Part shown: positions 17,749 to 26,440 of the stretch, in pieces
How positions within the stretch are numbered: the first letter of the stretch is position 1
Layout: each line of letters opens with the position of its first letter
Source: Pseudomonas sp. UBA6562
GTDB lineage: Bacteria; Pseudomonadota; Gammaproteobacteria; Pseudomonadales; Pseudomonadaceae
Assembly: GCF_002434265.1 (NCBI RefSeq)
Contig: NZ_DJJS01000007.1
Location: forward strand, 500,775-564,774
DNA length: 64,000 nucleotides
Reading direction: 5' to 3'
The notes under the pieces: generated by a model
Database searches by the model: none
Told to the model about the DNA's origin: nothing
What the model saw: only the letters and a program-made list of their open reading frames with translations
Made by a program: the position numbers and the translations under genes

Positions 17749-18534
17749 ATGACTGTCCGCAGCGCGCAATCCAATCCCGCTGTGGCCGCCGCTACGGCGG
17801 TCAACCGCCTCAACGTCCTGACGCTCAACGTGCACAAGGGTTTCACCCCCTTCAACCGACGCTTCATCCTGCCCGAACTGCGCGACGCGGCGCGCGCCAC
17901 CGACGCCGACCTGGTGTTTCTGCAAGAAGTGCACGGCAGCCATCGCGAGCACGCCGAACGCCACCCGACCTGGCCTGAAGCGCCGCAATACGAGTTCCTG
18001 GCCGACAGCATGTGGCCGCAGTTCGCCTACGGTCGCAATGCCGTGTACCCCCATGGCGACCACGGCAACGCGCTGCTGTCGAAATTCCCCATCACGTCCT
18101 ACGACAACCTCGACGTCTCGGTCCAAGGCAACGAGCAACGCGGGCTGTTGCACTGTCGCCTGGAAGTGCCAGGGCATGACGAAGTGCATGCCGTGTGCGT
18201 GCACCTGGGCTTGCGCGAAGCGCACCGCCAGCGCCAGGTCGGGCTGCTGCTGGAGTTGCTCGACAGCCTGCCGTCCAACGCGCCGGTGATCATCGCCGGC
18301 GACTTCAACGATTGGCGGCTCAAGGCCGACGCGGTGCTCTCCGAGCGCTTGATCGAAGCCTTCGGCGAGCGTTATGGCACGCCGGCGCGCAGCTTCCCGG
18401 CGCGCCTGCCGCTGCTGCGCCTGGACCGCATCTACCTGCGCAACGCCATGCCAAGCCACGCGCAGGTCTTGTCCAAATACCCCTGGTCGCACCTCTCCGA
18501 CCATGCCCCCCTCGCTGCGCAGGTGATCCTATGA
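17749..18534 (+). CDS. ybhP: Endonuclease/exonuclease/phosphatase-family protein (YbhP-like)
   Basis: This is a 261-residue metal-dependent hydrolase of the EEP fold. Motifs include LTLNVHKGF near the start, VFLQEVHG (Glu metal ligand), IAGDFNDWR (Asp/Asn) and the terminal HLSDHAPL. The gene overlaps the clsB start by ATGA and heads a three-gene operon with the same order as E. coli ybhP-ybhO-ybhN. The precise substrate is not known; an envelope-lipid role is inferred from the operon. The ATG at 17749 was chosen because upstream residues are low-complexity. Confidence 0.85.
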   Translation: MTVRSAQSNPAVAAATAVNRLNVLTLNVHKGFTPFNRRFILPELRDAARATDADLVFLQEVHGSHREHAERHPTWPEAPQYEFLADSMWPQFAYGRNAVYPHGDHGNALLSKFPITSYDNLDVSVQGNEQRGLLHCRLEVPGHDEVHAVCVHLGLREAHRQRQVGLLLELLDSLPSNAPVIIAGDFNDWRLKADAVLSERLIEAFGERYGTPARSFPARLPLLRLDRIYLRNAMPSHAQVLSKYPWSHLSDHAPLAAQVIL

Positions 18535-19754
18535 AACGCCCATGGGCACAAGGCAACAAAGTCGACCTGCTGATCAACGGCGAGCAATTCTACCCCCGGG
18601 TGTTCGAGGCGATCGCCCAGGCGCGGGAAGAGGTGCTGCTGGAAACCTTCATCATCTACGACGACAAGGTCGGCCAGCAGCTGCGCCAGGCGCTGATCGA
18701 CGCCGCCAACCGCGGGGTGCGGGTCGAGGTAGCGGTGGACGGCTATGGCTCGGCGTCGCTGAGCGATGCCTTCGTTTCGTCCATGACCCAGGCCGGCGTG
18801 GGCTTTCATGCCTTCGACCCGCAACCGCGGGTGGCCGGCATGCGTACCAACCTGTTCCGCCGCCTGCACCGCAAGATCGTGGTGATCGACGGCGTGCGCG
18901 CCTTCATCGGTGGCATCAACTTCAGCATCGACCACCTGGGCGAGTTCGGGGCCATGGCCAAGCAGGACTATGCGGTGGAAGTCACCGGCCCCGTGGTGAC
19001 CCAACTGCATTCGGCCAGCAAGCGCCTGATGAGCGCGGTGTTGCAGCCGCCCAGCCAAGTCCATCCGCAGCTCGAACCCACGGGCGAGGTGACGTGCGTG
19101 GTGGCCGAGCGCGACAACGGCATGCACCGCAAGGACATCGAGGCGTACTACATCGAAGGCATCCGCATGGCGCGCGAGCGCATCGTCATCGCCAACGCCT
19201 ATTTCTTCCCGGGTTACCGCCTGCTGCGCGAACTGCGCAACGCGGCGCAACGTGGCGTGGAAGTGATCCTGATCCTGCAAGGCCAGCCGGACATGCGCTG
19301 GGTGCGTGCGGTATCGCGTCTGCTCTACAACTACCTGCTGCGCCACGGCGTGCACGTCTACGAGTACATCCAACGCCCGCTGCACGGCAAGGTGGCGCTG
19401 ATCGACGACGAATGGGCGACCGTGGGCTCTAGCAACCTCGACCCGCTCAGCCTGTCGTTGAACCTGGAAGCCAACCTGATGATCCGTGACCGGGCCTTCA
19501 ACCAGCAGTTGCATACGCATTTGCAGGAGCTGCTCGACCACCACTGCAAGACCGTGACCCTGGAACGCATGATCCGCGGCTATTGGTGGCGCGCGCCCCT
19601 GATCTTCATCGGTTTCCATGTGACGCGCTTCTTCCCCCGGGTGGCCGGCTGGCTGCCGGCGCACCGCCAACGCCTGCAATCGCTGCAGCCGGAGGTCCAG
19701 CACAGCACCAATACCCACCCCAACAACACCGACCTGCACGAGGGGCCGACCTGA
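18531..19754 (+). CDS. clsB: Cardiolipin synthase B (phospholipase D family, YbhO)
   Basis: This is a 407-residue phospholipase-D-superfamily enzyme. It carries two HKD motifs (HRKIVVIDG at about residues 116-124 and HGKVALIDD at about 284-292), each followed by the typical GSSN or GGIN segment. It condenses phosphatidylglycerol species to cardiolipin at the inner membrane. Its start overlaps the ybhP stop (ATGA) and its stop overlaps the ybhN start (TGATG), so the three are translated as one coupled unit. The C-terminal region (WWRAPLIFIGFHVTRFF) is membrane-associating. Family assignment is strong. Confidence 0.9.
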   Translation: MKRPWAQGNKVDLLINGEQFYPRVFEAIAQAREEVLLETFIIYDDKVGQQLRQALIDAANRGVRVEVAVDGYGSASLSDAFVSSMTQAGVGFHAFDPQPRVAGMRTNLFRRLHRKIVVIDGVRAFIGGINFSIDHLGEFGAMAKQDYAVEVTGPVVTQLHSASKRLMSAVLQPPSQVHPQLEPTGEVTCVVAERDNGMHRKDIEAYYIEGIRMARERIVIANAYFFPGYRLLRELRNAAQRGVEVILILQGQPDMRWVRAVSRLLYNYLLRHGVHVYEYIQRPLHGKVALIDDEWATVGSSNLDPLSLSLNLEANLMIRDRAFNQQLHTHLQELLDHHCKTVTLERMIRGYWWRAPLIFIGFHVTRFFPRVAGWLPAHRQRLQSLQPEVQHSTNTHPNNTDLHEGPT

Positions 19755-20716
19755 TGCCAGCCAAGCAAACCTGGATGACCTGGGGTAAGCGCGTGCTGAC
19801 CCTGCTGTTCATCGTCCTCATCCCCGCCCTGCTGTATTCCCTGGCGCGCAACCTGGACTGGAACGAAGTGCGCGATTCGCTGATGGCCTACAAGCCCAGC
19901 ACACTGGCCATCGGCCTGGGCATCGCCGCGTGCAGCTACGCGGTGTTCGCCAGCTACGACTTGCTGGCGCGGGCCTATACCGGACACAAGCTGCCCGCAC
20001 GGCAAGTGCTGCCGGTGGCGTTCGTCTGCTACGCCTTCAACCTGAACTTCACCACCTGGGTGGGCGGCGTGGCCTTGCGCTACCGACTGTACGGGCGCCT
20101 GGGCCTGGACAATGCCACCATCACGCGCATCCTCACCCTGGGGCTGTTGACCAACTGGATGGGCTACATGCTGGTCGCAGGCAGCGTGTTCGCCTTGCGT
20201 CAGGTGCAGCTGCCGGACAACTGGGCGGTGGGTGTGACCGGCCTGCAATTGATCGGCGTGGCGATGCTGGCGGTGGTCGCGGCCTATCTGCTGGCTTGCG
20301 GGTTGGCCAAGCGCCGCGAATGGTCGGTACGCGGGCACGAAATCACTTTGCCGTCGCTGCGTCTGGCGCTGTGCCAGGTGGCCTTGGGCGGCAGCAACTG
20401 GCTGCTCATGGCCGCGCTGATCTGGTGGCTGATGCCGCAAGAGGTGTTCTTCCCTTCGGTGTTCGGCGTCTTGATGATCAGCTGCGTGGCCGGCGTGGTG
20501 GCGCACATTCCGGCGGGCCTGGGCGTGCTGGAAACGGTGTTCCTGGCGCTGCTGCAAGGCCAGCTGAGCCAGGGCAATCTGGTCGCGGCCCTGCTCGGCT
20601 ACCGTACCTTGTACTACCTGATCCCGCTGGTGATCGCCGTGATCATGTACCTGGTGTTGGAAAAGCGCGCCAAGGCCCTGCGCAAGCAGACCGACACCCA
20701 CCCCGCCCGCTCTTGA
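19754..20716 (+). CDS. ybhN: YbhN-family integral membrane protein (lysylphosphatidylglycerol synthase TM-region family)
   Basis: This is a 320-residue polytopic membrane protein with about eight hydrophobic segments. It resembles the membrane part of lysylphosphatidylglycerol synthases (UPF0104/YbhN) but lacks the aminoacyl-transferase domain. It contains PAGLGVLETVFLALL near residues 255-270, a conserved feature of the family. The start is taken at the ATG in the TGATG overlap with clsB rather than the longer upstream frame. It probably takes part in phospholipid movement or anchoring together with ClsB; this is inferred from operon conservation. Confidence 0.85.
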   Translation: MPAKQTWMTWGKRVLTLLFIVLIPALLYSLARNLDWNEVRDSLMAYKPSTLAIGLGIAACSYAVFASYDLLARAYTGHKLPARQVLPVAFVCYAFNLNFTTWVGGVALRYRLYGRLGLDNATITRILTLGLLTNWMGYMLVAGSVFALRQVQLPDNWAVGVTGLQLIGVAMLAVVAAYLLACGLAKRREWSVRGHEITLPSLRLALCQVALGGSNWLLMAALIWWLMPQEVFFPSVFGVLMISCVAGVVAHIPAGLGVLETVFLALLQGQLSQGNLVAALLGYRTLYYLIPLVIAVIMYLVLEKRAKALRKQTDTHPARS

Positions 20717-20722
20717 GCCCGC

Positions 20723-20752
20723 CTGGGCCGGCCTCGGTCGAGGTCAGCCCAG
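20723..20752. terminator. Putative bidirectional hairpin between ybhN and trmK-like gene
   Basis: The outer stem is CTGGGC/GCCCAG (20723-20728/20747-20752) and the inner stem CCTC-GGTC-GAGG (20732-20743). It sits between convergent stops and overlaps the last codons of the methyltransferase gene. There is no T-tract. Confidence 0.4.
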
Positions 20753-21436
20753 CAGCTCGGTGATCCATTGCACCTGCTGCCCCACTTCTTGTCTTTTCGC
20801 TTCCGACACGTCGCGTGCCTTGGGCCAGCTGGCCATCACCCGCTGCTTGCGTTGCAGGTTCAACCGCCACTTGGCCAGGAACAGCGGGCTGCGCTCGGCC
20901 ATCAACAGCGGGCCGAAGTAGCATTCCTGTGGCGTATAGCGTGGTCCGTCGCCTCGCCGCGCCACGACGATCTCGTAAGTGAAGGCGTTTTCCTCGAGCA
21001 TTTCTTCGTGGACGATGCGGTAGCCGTGGTCGTTCAGCCAGCCGCGGGTGACCCATTCGCGCACGTTGGGTTGCAGTACCAGCAGCTCGTTGCCGCTCAG
21101 GCGCTGGTGGTCGGCCTCAAGGATGTCGCGGATGGTTTCGCCGCCCATGCCGCACATCGTGACGGCGCTGACCGCATCGCCCGGTTGCAGCACGCTCAGG
21201 CCGCTGCCCAGGCGTACGTCGATGACGTCTTGCAGTTCGTGCTTGCGTACCATGCGCTGCGCCGACTGGAACGGCGTGCGCGCCACTTCGCCGGCAATGG
21301 CGCCGACGATGATGCCGCGCAGCGTCAGGGCGATAGGCAGGTAGCCGTGGTCCGAGCCGATATCGGCCAGGCGCGCGCCCTGCGGGACATGGGCAGCGAC
21401 GCGCTCCAGGCGCTGCGACAATGTGTTCTCGTTCAA
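20744..21436 (-). CDS. TrmK-like tRNA (adenine-N1)-methyltransferase
   Basis: This is a 230-residue SAM-dependent methyltransferase with LADIGSDHGYLPI (motif I), GAIAGEVARTP, and VTMCGMGGETIRDIL followed by LVLQPNV. These are the signature of the TrmK (YqfN) family that methylates A22 of some tRNAs. In pseudomonads this protein is usually annotated only as a SAM methyltransferase, so substrate identity is inferred. The start is taken as TTG at 21436 because GAGG lies 6 bases upstream and related proteins begin NENTLSQRL. The in-frame ATG at 21499 has no ribosome-binding site. Confidence 0.8.
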   Translation of the reverse strand: MNENTLSQRLERVAAHVPQGARLADIGSDHGYLPIALTLRGIIVGAIAGEVARTPFQSAQRMVRKHELQDVIDVRLGSGLSVLQPGDAVSAVTMCGMGGETIRDILEADHQRLSGNELLVLQPNVREWVTRGWLNDHGYRIVHEEMLEENAFTYEIVVARRGDGPRYTPQECYFGPLLMAERSPLFLAKWRLNLQRKQRVMASWPKARDVSEAKRQEVGQQVQWITELLG

Positions 21437-21586
21437 CCCTGACCTCGGTATGCGCTTCGACTCTGTGGGGGCGCGATTCTGCGGATGCGTGGCGTGCATT
21501 ACAAGCCATCACAGCCCACAGTCTCGACCGCGACGGGTCGCTGCAGTAGGCTTGGCGGCTTTCCCCTTCAGCCGGCAAGGACTTCC

Positions 21587-21967
21587 ATGGCCCACCACGA
21601 CATCACCTTCACCCCGGACAGCGATGCCGAGTCGATTTCCTCCGACGTCGCCGAATTCAACGGACTGCTGGTCACCACGCAGATCCCTACCCGCGCCGAC
21701 GGCAGCCTGGAGCTGGGCGACATCGTCACCCAGTGCGAGTGCACCCTGCAGGCGCTCAAGGATGCCCTGGAACGTGCCGGCAGCGGTCTGGACCGCGTAT
21801 TGCACCTGACCATCTACCTCACCGACATGGCCGACCGTGCGGTCTTCAACGAGGTCTACCAGCGCTTCTTCGCCAAGCCTTGGCCGGTGCGCGCTGCGGT
21901 GGGCGTGGCGTCGCTGGCCTTCGACGGCATGCGCGTTGAAGTCACCGCCATGGCTGCCAAAGCCTGA
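21587..21967 (+). CDS. RidA/YjgF-family reactive-intermediate deaminase
   Basis: This is a 126-residue trimeric RidA-type protein. The conserved arginine lies in PWPVRAAVGVASL and the glutamate in VEVTAMAA near the C-terminus. The family hydrolyses enamine/imine intermediates produced by PLP enzymes in the cytoplasm, although some paralogues have other roles. AAGGA precedes the ATG by about 7 bases. It lies between the methyltransferase (divergent) and a TonB-dependent receptor, 99 bp downstream, with no clear functional link. Confidence 0.85.
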   Translation: MAHHDITFTPDSDAESISSDVAEFNGLLVTTQIPTRADGSLELGDIVTQCECTLQALKDALERAGSGLDRVLHLTIYLTDMADRAVFNEVYQRFFAKPWPVRAAVGVASLAFDGMRVEVTAMAAKA

Positions 21968-22066
21968 TCGACCGCCAGCCATAGTCTGCGGCGGCCGAAG
22001 CCACGGCCGCCTTTTTCAACGGCGCTTGGCGCCGCTGTCACATCGCTTTCGCAGGATCCCCTTCGC

Positions 22067-24169
22067 ATGCCCTCTTCTTTCTCCTGGCGCCGCCCGCTTA
22101 CGGCGCTGCTGCCGGGCCTCGGCCTGTGTGGCGCCGCCTGGGCGCAGACGCCCGGGACCGTGACCTTGCTCGACCCCTTGGTAGTGACCGGCAGTTACGC
22201 GCCGAGCGCCAGTTTCGCCCTGTCGTTTTCGGTCGATACCGTTGAGCGTGAGCAATTCGCCGACGGCCAGTTGGGGGTGAATCTGTCCGAGGCGTTGAAT
22301 CGGGTGCCGGGCGTGGTGGTGCAGAACCGCCAGAACTATGCCCAGGACCTGCAGATTTCCTCGCGTGGCTACGGCGCCCGTTCGGCCTTCGGCATCCGCG
22401 GCTTGAAGCTGATCAGCGACGGTATCCCGGCCAGCACCCCGGACGGCCAGGGCCAGGCCGCCTCGTTGAACCTCGACGTGGCCGAACGGATCGAGGTCTT
22501 GCGGGGCCCGGCGTCGGCCATCTATGGCAGCAATGCCGGCGGCGTGATCCAGATGTTCTCCCGCGACGGCAGCGGCGCGCCCAAGGTCGGCGCGGCCACC
22601 ACGGTGGGCAGCGACGGTTTCGTCAAGAATCGCCTGTACGGCGAAGGCGGCAACGACCAGGCAGGTTTCCTCCTCGATGCCTCGCGCATGGACACCGACG
22701 GCTACCGCGACCACAGCGCCGCGCGCCGCGACCAGACCTTCGCCAAGGTGCATGTACGTCCCGACGAGGACAGCCGCCTGGCATTGATCGCCAGCACCCT
22801 TGAGCAGAACGGCACGCAGGATCCGCTTGGGCAGAGCTGGGACGCCTATCGGCACGACCCGCGCTCGGTCGCCGCCGTGGCCGAGCAGTACGACACGCGC
22901 AAGAGCATCCACCACCAGCAGTTGGGCATGAACTACGAACGGGCATTCGGCGATGCGACCTTGCAGTTCAACCTGTATGGCGGGCAGCGCAGTGTGATCC
23001 AGTACCTGTCGATTCCGCGCAGCACCCCGGGCAACGAGCGCGGCGGCGGCGTGGTCGACTTCGACCGCGCCTTCCACGGCGGCACCTTGCGCTGGATCCA
23101 ACCGATCGCCAGCGCATCCGGCGAGCTGAGCCTGACTACGGGCCTGGACTACGACCAGAGCCGCGACGAGCGCCGTGGTTTCCAGAACTTCAGCGGCGAC
23201 ACCCTGGGCGTCAAAGGCGAACTGCGGCGCAAGGAAACCGACACCGCCACCAGCCTCGACCCTTACCTCCAAGCCCATTGGCAGCTCGACCGCTGGACCT
23301 TCGACGCCGGGCTGCGCCACAGCAGCATGCGCATGGAGGTGGACGACCGGTTCCTCGGCGACGGCGACTCCAGCGGCTCGAAAACCTACCAAAACACGCT
23401 GCCCAGTCTCTCGGCGATGTACGCCTTCACCCCCGCGCTGCAAGGCTACGTCAGCCTGGGCAAGGCCGTGGAAACCCCGACCCAGGCCGAGATGGCCTAT
23501 GCACCGGGCGCCGCCGGGGCATTCAACTTCGGTTTGCAGCCAGCGACCAGTACCCAGTACGAGCTGGGCCTCAAGGCACGGCCCGATGCGCAGACGCGTG
23601 TAAACCTGGCCGTGTTCGAAATCCGCACCCGCGACGAAATCGTGGTCGCTGCCGCCAGCAATGGGCGCACCAGCTACCGCAACGCCGGCAAGACCTTGCG
23701 CCGGGGTCTGGAGTTGAGCGTGCAGCGCGAGCTGGACGAGCACTGGCAGACCAACCTGGCCTATACCCTGCTCGACGCCACCTACGAGCAAGCCTTCGAG
23801 CAGAGCGGCGCCATCGTCGACAAAGGCAACCGGCTGCCTGGCGTACCGCGCAGCAACCTGTTCGCCGAACTGTTGTGGAAGCCACGCGCGGGCATCAGCA
23901 TGGGCCTGGAGGGCCAGCTGCGCAGCAAGGTGCAGGTCGAGGACAGCAACCAGTCCCGTGCAGCGCCAGGTTACGCGGTGTTCAACTGGCGCACGCGCTT
24001 CGAGCAGCACCTCGGGCCGTGGACGTTCGACCAGATGGTGCGCCTGGACAACCTGCTGGACCGCCAGTACGTCGGTTCCGTCATCGTCGGCGACCGCAAC
24101 GGGCGCTTCTACGAAGCGGCGCCGGGGCGTTCCTGGTACGCAGGCGCCGGGCTCGAATACCAGTTCTGA
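22067..24169 (+). CDS. TonB-dependent outer-membrane receptor
   Basis: This is a 700-residue receptor. It has a signal peptide (residues 1-26, ending AAWA-QT), then LDPLVVTGSYAP, a TonB-box-like start. The plug domain is at about residues 45-160 (AERIEVLRGPASAIYGSNAGG). The beta-barrel runs to the C-terminal Phe (GLEYQF). No signalling extension (STN domain) is present, so it is probably not coupled to a sigma/anti-sigma pair. The ligand is unknown; no siderophore, heme or cobalamin genes adjoin it. Length is normal. Confidence 0.88.
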   Translation: MPSSFSWRRPLTALLPGLGLCGAAWAQTPGTVTLLDPLVVTGSYAPSASFALSFSVDTVEREQFADGQLGVNLSEALNRVPGVVVQNRQNYAQDLQISSRGYGARSAFGIRGLKLISDGIPASTPDGQGQAASLNLDVAERIEVLRGPASAIYGSNAGGVIQMFSRDGSGAPKVGAATTVGSDGFVKNRLYGEGGNDQAGFLLDASRMDTDGYRDHSAARRDQTFAKVHVRPDEDSRLALIASTLEQNGTQDPLGQSWDAYRHDPRSVAAVAEQYDTRKSIHHQQLGMNYERAFGDATLQFNLYGGQRSVIQYLSIPRSTPGNERGGGVVDFDRAFHGGTLRWIQPIASASGELSLTTGLDYDQSRDERRGFQNFSGDTLGVKGELRRKETDTATSLDPYLQAHWQLDRWTFDAGLRHSSMRMEVDDRFLGDGDSSGSKTYQNTLPSLSAMYAFTPALQGYVSLGKAVETPTQAEMAYAPGAAGAFNFGLQPATSTQYELGLKARPDAQTRVNLAVFEIRTRDEIVVAAASNGRTSYRNAGKTLRRGLELSVQRELDEHWQTNLAYTLLDATYEQAFEQSGAIVDKGNRLPGVPRSNLFAELLWKPRAGISMGLEGQLRSKVQVEDSNQSRAAPGYAVFNWRTRFEQHLGPWTFDQMVRLDNLLDRQYVGSVIVGDRNGRFYEAAPGRSWYAGAGLEYQF

Positions 24170-24300
24170 ACGCCGCTTCGCAGGCATGGGCCGGGCGCCG
24201 CACGGCAGCCCGGCCTGCAACTGGGCAGCTCGAGGGTGCCCCACACGCATTTCGCCGCTACAATCCCCCGCCTCGACCGTGACCAGCCTCTAATAACGAT

Positions 24301-26304
24301 ATGTCCCTTCCCAAGCACCACCTCGAACTGCTCAGCCCCGCCCGCGACGTGGCCATCGCCCGCGAAGCGATCCTGCACGGCGCCGACGCCATCTACATCG
24401 GCGGCCCCAGCTTCGGCGCGCGGCACAACGCCTGCAACGAGGTTAAAGACATCGCCGAGCTGGTGACCTTCGCCCGTCGCTACCACGCGCGGGTGTTCAC
24501 CACCATCAACACCATCCTCCACGACAACGAGCTGGAGCCGGCCCGTGCGCTGATCCACCAGCTCTACGACGCAGGCGTCGATGCGCTGATCGTGCAGGAT
24601 CTAGGCGTGATGGAACTGGACATTCCGGCCATCGAGCTGCACGCCAGCACCCAGACCGACATCCGCACCCTGGAGCGCGCGCGCTTCCTCGACCAGGCCG
24701 GCTTCTCGCAACTGGTCCTGGCCCGCGAGCTGAACCTGCAACAGATCCGCGAGATCGCCAGCCAGACCGATGCGGCCATCGAGTTCTTCATCCACGGCGC
24801 ACTGTGCGTGGCCTTCTCCGGGCAGTGCAACATCTCCCATGCGCAGACCGGGCGCAGCGCCAACCGCGGCGATTGCTCCCAGGCCTGCCGCCTGCCCTAC
24901 ACCCTCAAGGACGACCAGGGTCGGGTGGTGGCGTTCGAGAAGCACCTGCTGTCGATGAAGGACAACAACCAGACCGCCAACCTGCGCGACCTGGTCGATG
25001 CCGGCGTGCGCTCGTTCAAGATCGAAGGCCGCTACAAGGACATGGGTTATGTGAAGAACATCACCGCCCACTACCGCCGCGAGCTCGACGCCATCCTCGA
25101 AGACCGCCCTGAGCTGGCGCGTGCCTCGAGCGGGCGTACCGAACACTTCTTCGTGCCCGACCCGGACAAGACCTTCCACCGCGGCAGCACCGACTATTTC
25201 GTCAGCGACCGCAAGATCGACATCGGCGCCTTCGATTCGCCGACGTTCACCGGTTTGCCCGTGGGCGTGGTGGAAAAGGTCGGCAAGCGCGACCTGCAGG
25301 TACTGACCGAGGTGCCGTTGAGCAATGGCGACGGCCTCAACGTACTGGTCAAGCGTGAGGTGGTGGGTTTCCGTGCCAACATCGCCGAGCTGCGCTCCAC
25401 CTCCGAGCAGGACGGCGTAACCCAGTACCGCTATCGCGTGGAGCCCAACGAGATGCCGGCCGGGTTGCACGCTTTGCGCCCCAACCATCCGTTGTCGCGC
25501 AACCTCGACCATAACTGGCAGCAGGCCTTGCAGCGCACCTCGGCCGAGCGCCGGGTGGGCGTGAGCTGGCAAGCCGAGCTGCGCGAGTCGCACTTGCAAC
25601 TGACCGCCACCAGCGAGGAAGGCGTCCGCGTCCAGGTGCGTCTGGGCGGCCCATTCGGCCCTGCGAACAAGCCGCAGCAGGCGCTGGAGCAGTTGCACGA
25701 CCTGCTCGGCCAGTTGGGTACCACGCAGTACCACGCCAGCGCCATCGCGCTGGACGCCCCGCAGGCGTTCTTCATTCCCAACTCGCAGCTCAAGGCCCTG
25801 CGCCGCGAAGCGGTCGAGGCGCTGACCGAGGCGCGCGTGCAGGCCCACCCACGCGGGGCGCGCAAAGCCGAAACCGTACCGGCGCCGGTCTACCCGGAGG
25901 CGCACCTGTCGTTCCTGGCCAACGTCTACAACCAGAAGGCCCGCGACTTCTACCACCGGCACGGTGTGCAGTTGATCGACGCAGCTTACGAGGCGCACGA
26001 GGAGCATGGCGAGGTGCCGGTGATGATCACCAAGCACTGCCTGCGGTTCTCCTTCAACTTGTGCCCCAAGCAGGCCAAAGGCGTGACCGGCGTACGTACC
26101 AAGGTGGCGCCCATGCAGCTGGTGCAGGGCGATGAGGTGCTGACGTTGAAATTCGATTGCAAGCCATGCGAGATGCATGTGATCGGCAAGATGAAGGGCC
26201 ACATCATCGATCTGCCGACCCCCGGCAGCGGTGGCGTGCATCAGGTGGTGGGGCATATCAGCCCCGAAGACCTGCTCAAGACCATTCACCGCGCGCCGCA
26301 CTGA
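24301..26304 (+). CDS. rlhA: 23S rRNA 5-hydroxycytidine synthase RlhA (U32 peptidase family, YdcP)
   Basis: This is a 667-residue protein of the U32 peptidase family, of the length and domain layout of E. coli YdcP/RlhA. A TIM-barrel-like U32 domain (1-330) carries the cysteines Cys169, Cys176, Cys192 and Cys196, of the type thought to bind iron-sulphur. A C-terminal DUF3656-like region follows. RlhA hydroxylates C2501 of 23S rRNA. Shorter family members (TrhP/YegQ) act on tRNA wobble uridine, but the 667-residue length favours RlhA. It is transcribed alone and followed by a hairpin. Confidence 0.85.
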   Translation: MSLPKHHLELLSPARDVAIAREAILHGADAIYIGGPSFGARHNACNEVKDIAELVTFARRYHARVFTTINTILHDNELEPARALIHQLYDAGVDALIVQDLGVMELDIPAIELHASTQTDIRTLERARFLDQAGFSQLVLARELNLQQIREIASQTDAAIEFFIHGALCVAFSGQCNISHAQTGRSANRGDCSQACRLPYTLKDDQGRVVAFEKHLLSMKDNNQTANLRDLVDAGVRSFKIEGRYKDMGYVKNITAHYRRELDAILEDRPELARASSGRTEHFFVPDPDKTFHRGSTDYFVSDRKIDIGAFDSPTFTGLPVGVVEKVGKRDLQVLTEVPLSNGDGLNVLVKREVVGFRANIAELRSTSEQDGVTQYRYRVEPNEMPAGLHALRPNHPLSRNLDHNWQQALQRTSAERRVGVSWQAELRESHLQLTATSEEGVRVQVRLGGPFGPANKPQQALEQLHDLLGQLGTTQYHASAIALDAPQAFFIPNSQLKALRREAVEALTEARVQAHPRGARKAETVPAPVYPEAHLSFLANVYNQKARDFYHRHGVQLIDAAYEAHEEHGEVPVMITKHCLRFSFNLCPKQAKGVTGVRTKVAPMQLVQGDEVLTLKFDCKPCEMHVIGKMKGHIIDLPTPGSGGVHQVVGHISPEDLLKTIHRAPH

Positions 26305-26375
26305 TGCTGTCAGCCGTCCAGCAGTAGGCACTTCGCTTCTCTGCGGCCACATCGCCGCGATAGACGCTCTGTCTT

Positions 26376-26406
26376 CGGCCCGTCCATGCCCAGCATGGAC
26401 GGGCCG
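26376..26406. terminator. Strong 14-bp hairpin after rlhA
   Basis: A perfect 14-bp stem beginning CGGCCCGTCCATGC, with loop CCA, lies between the convergent rlhA and MFS genes. No T-run follows, but the stem is very stable and its position suits a bidirectional terminator. Confidence 0.55.
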
Positions 26407-26440
26407 AGTCGTTTATCGGCAACCGATGAGGGCGCAAATG

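Noticed and set aside
22016..24250. 744-codon minus-strand frame opposite the TonB receptor gene
   Set aside because: Antisense shadow; no motifs, and the receptor on the plus strand has signal peptide, plug and C-terminal Phe.
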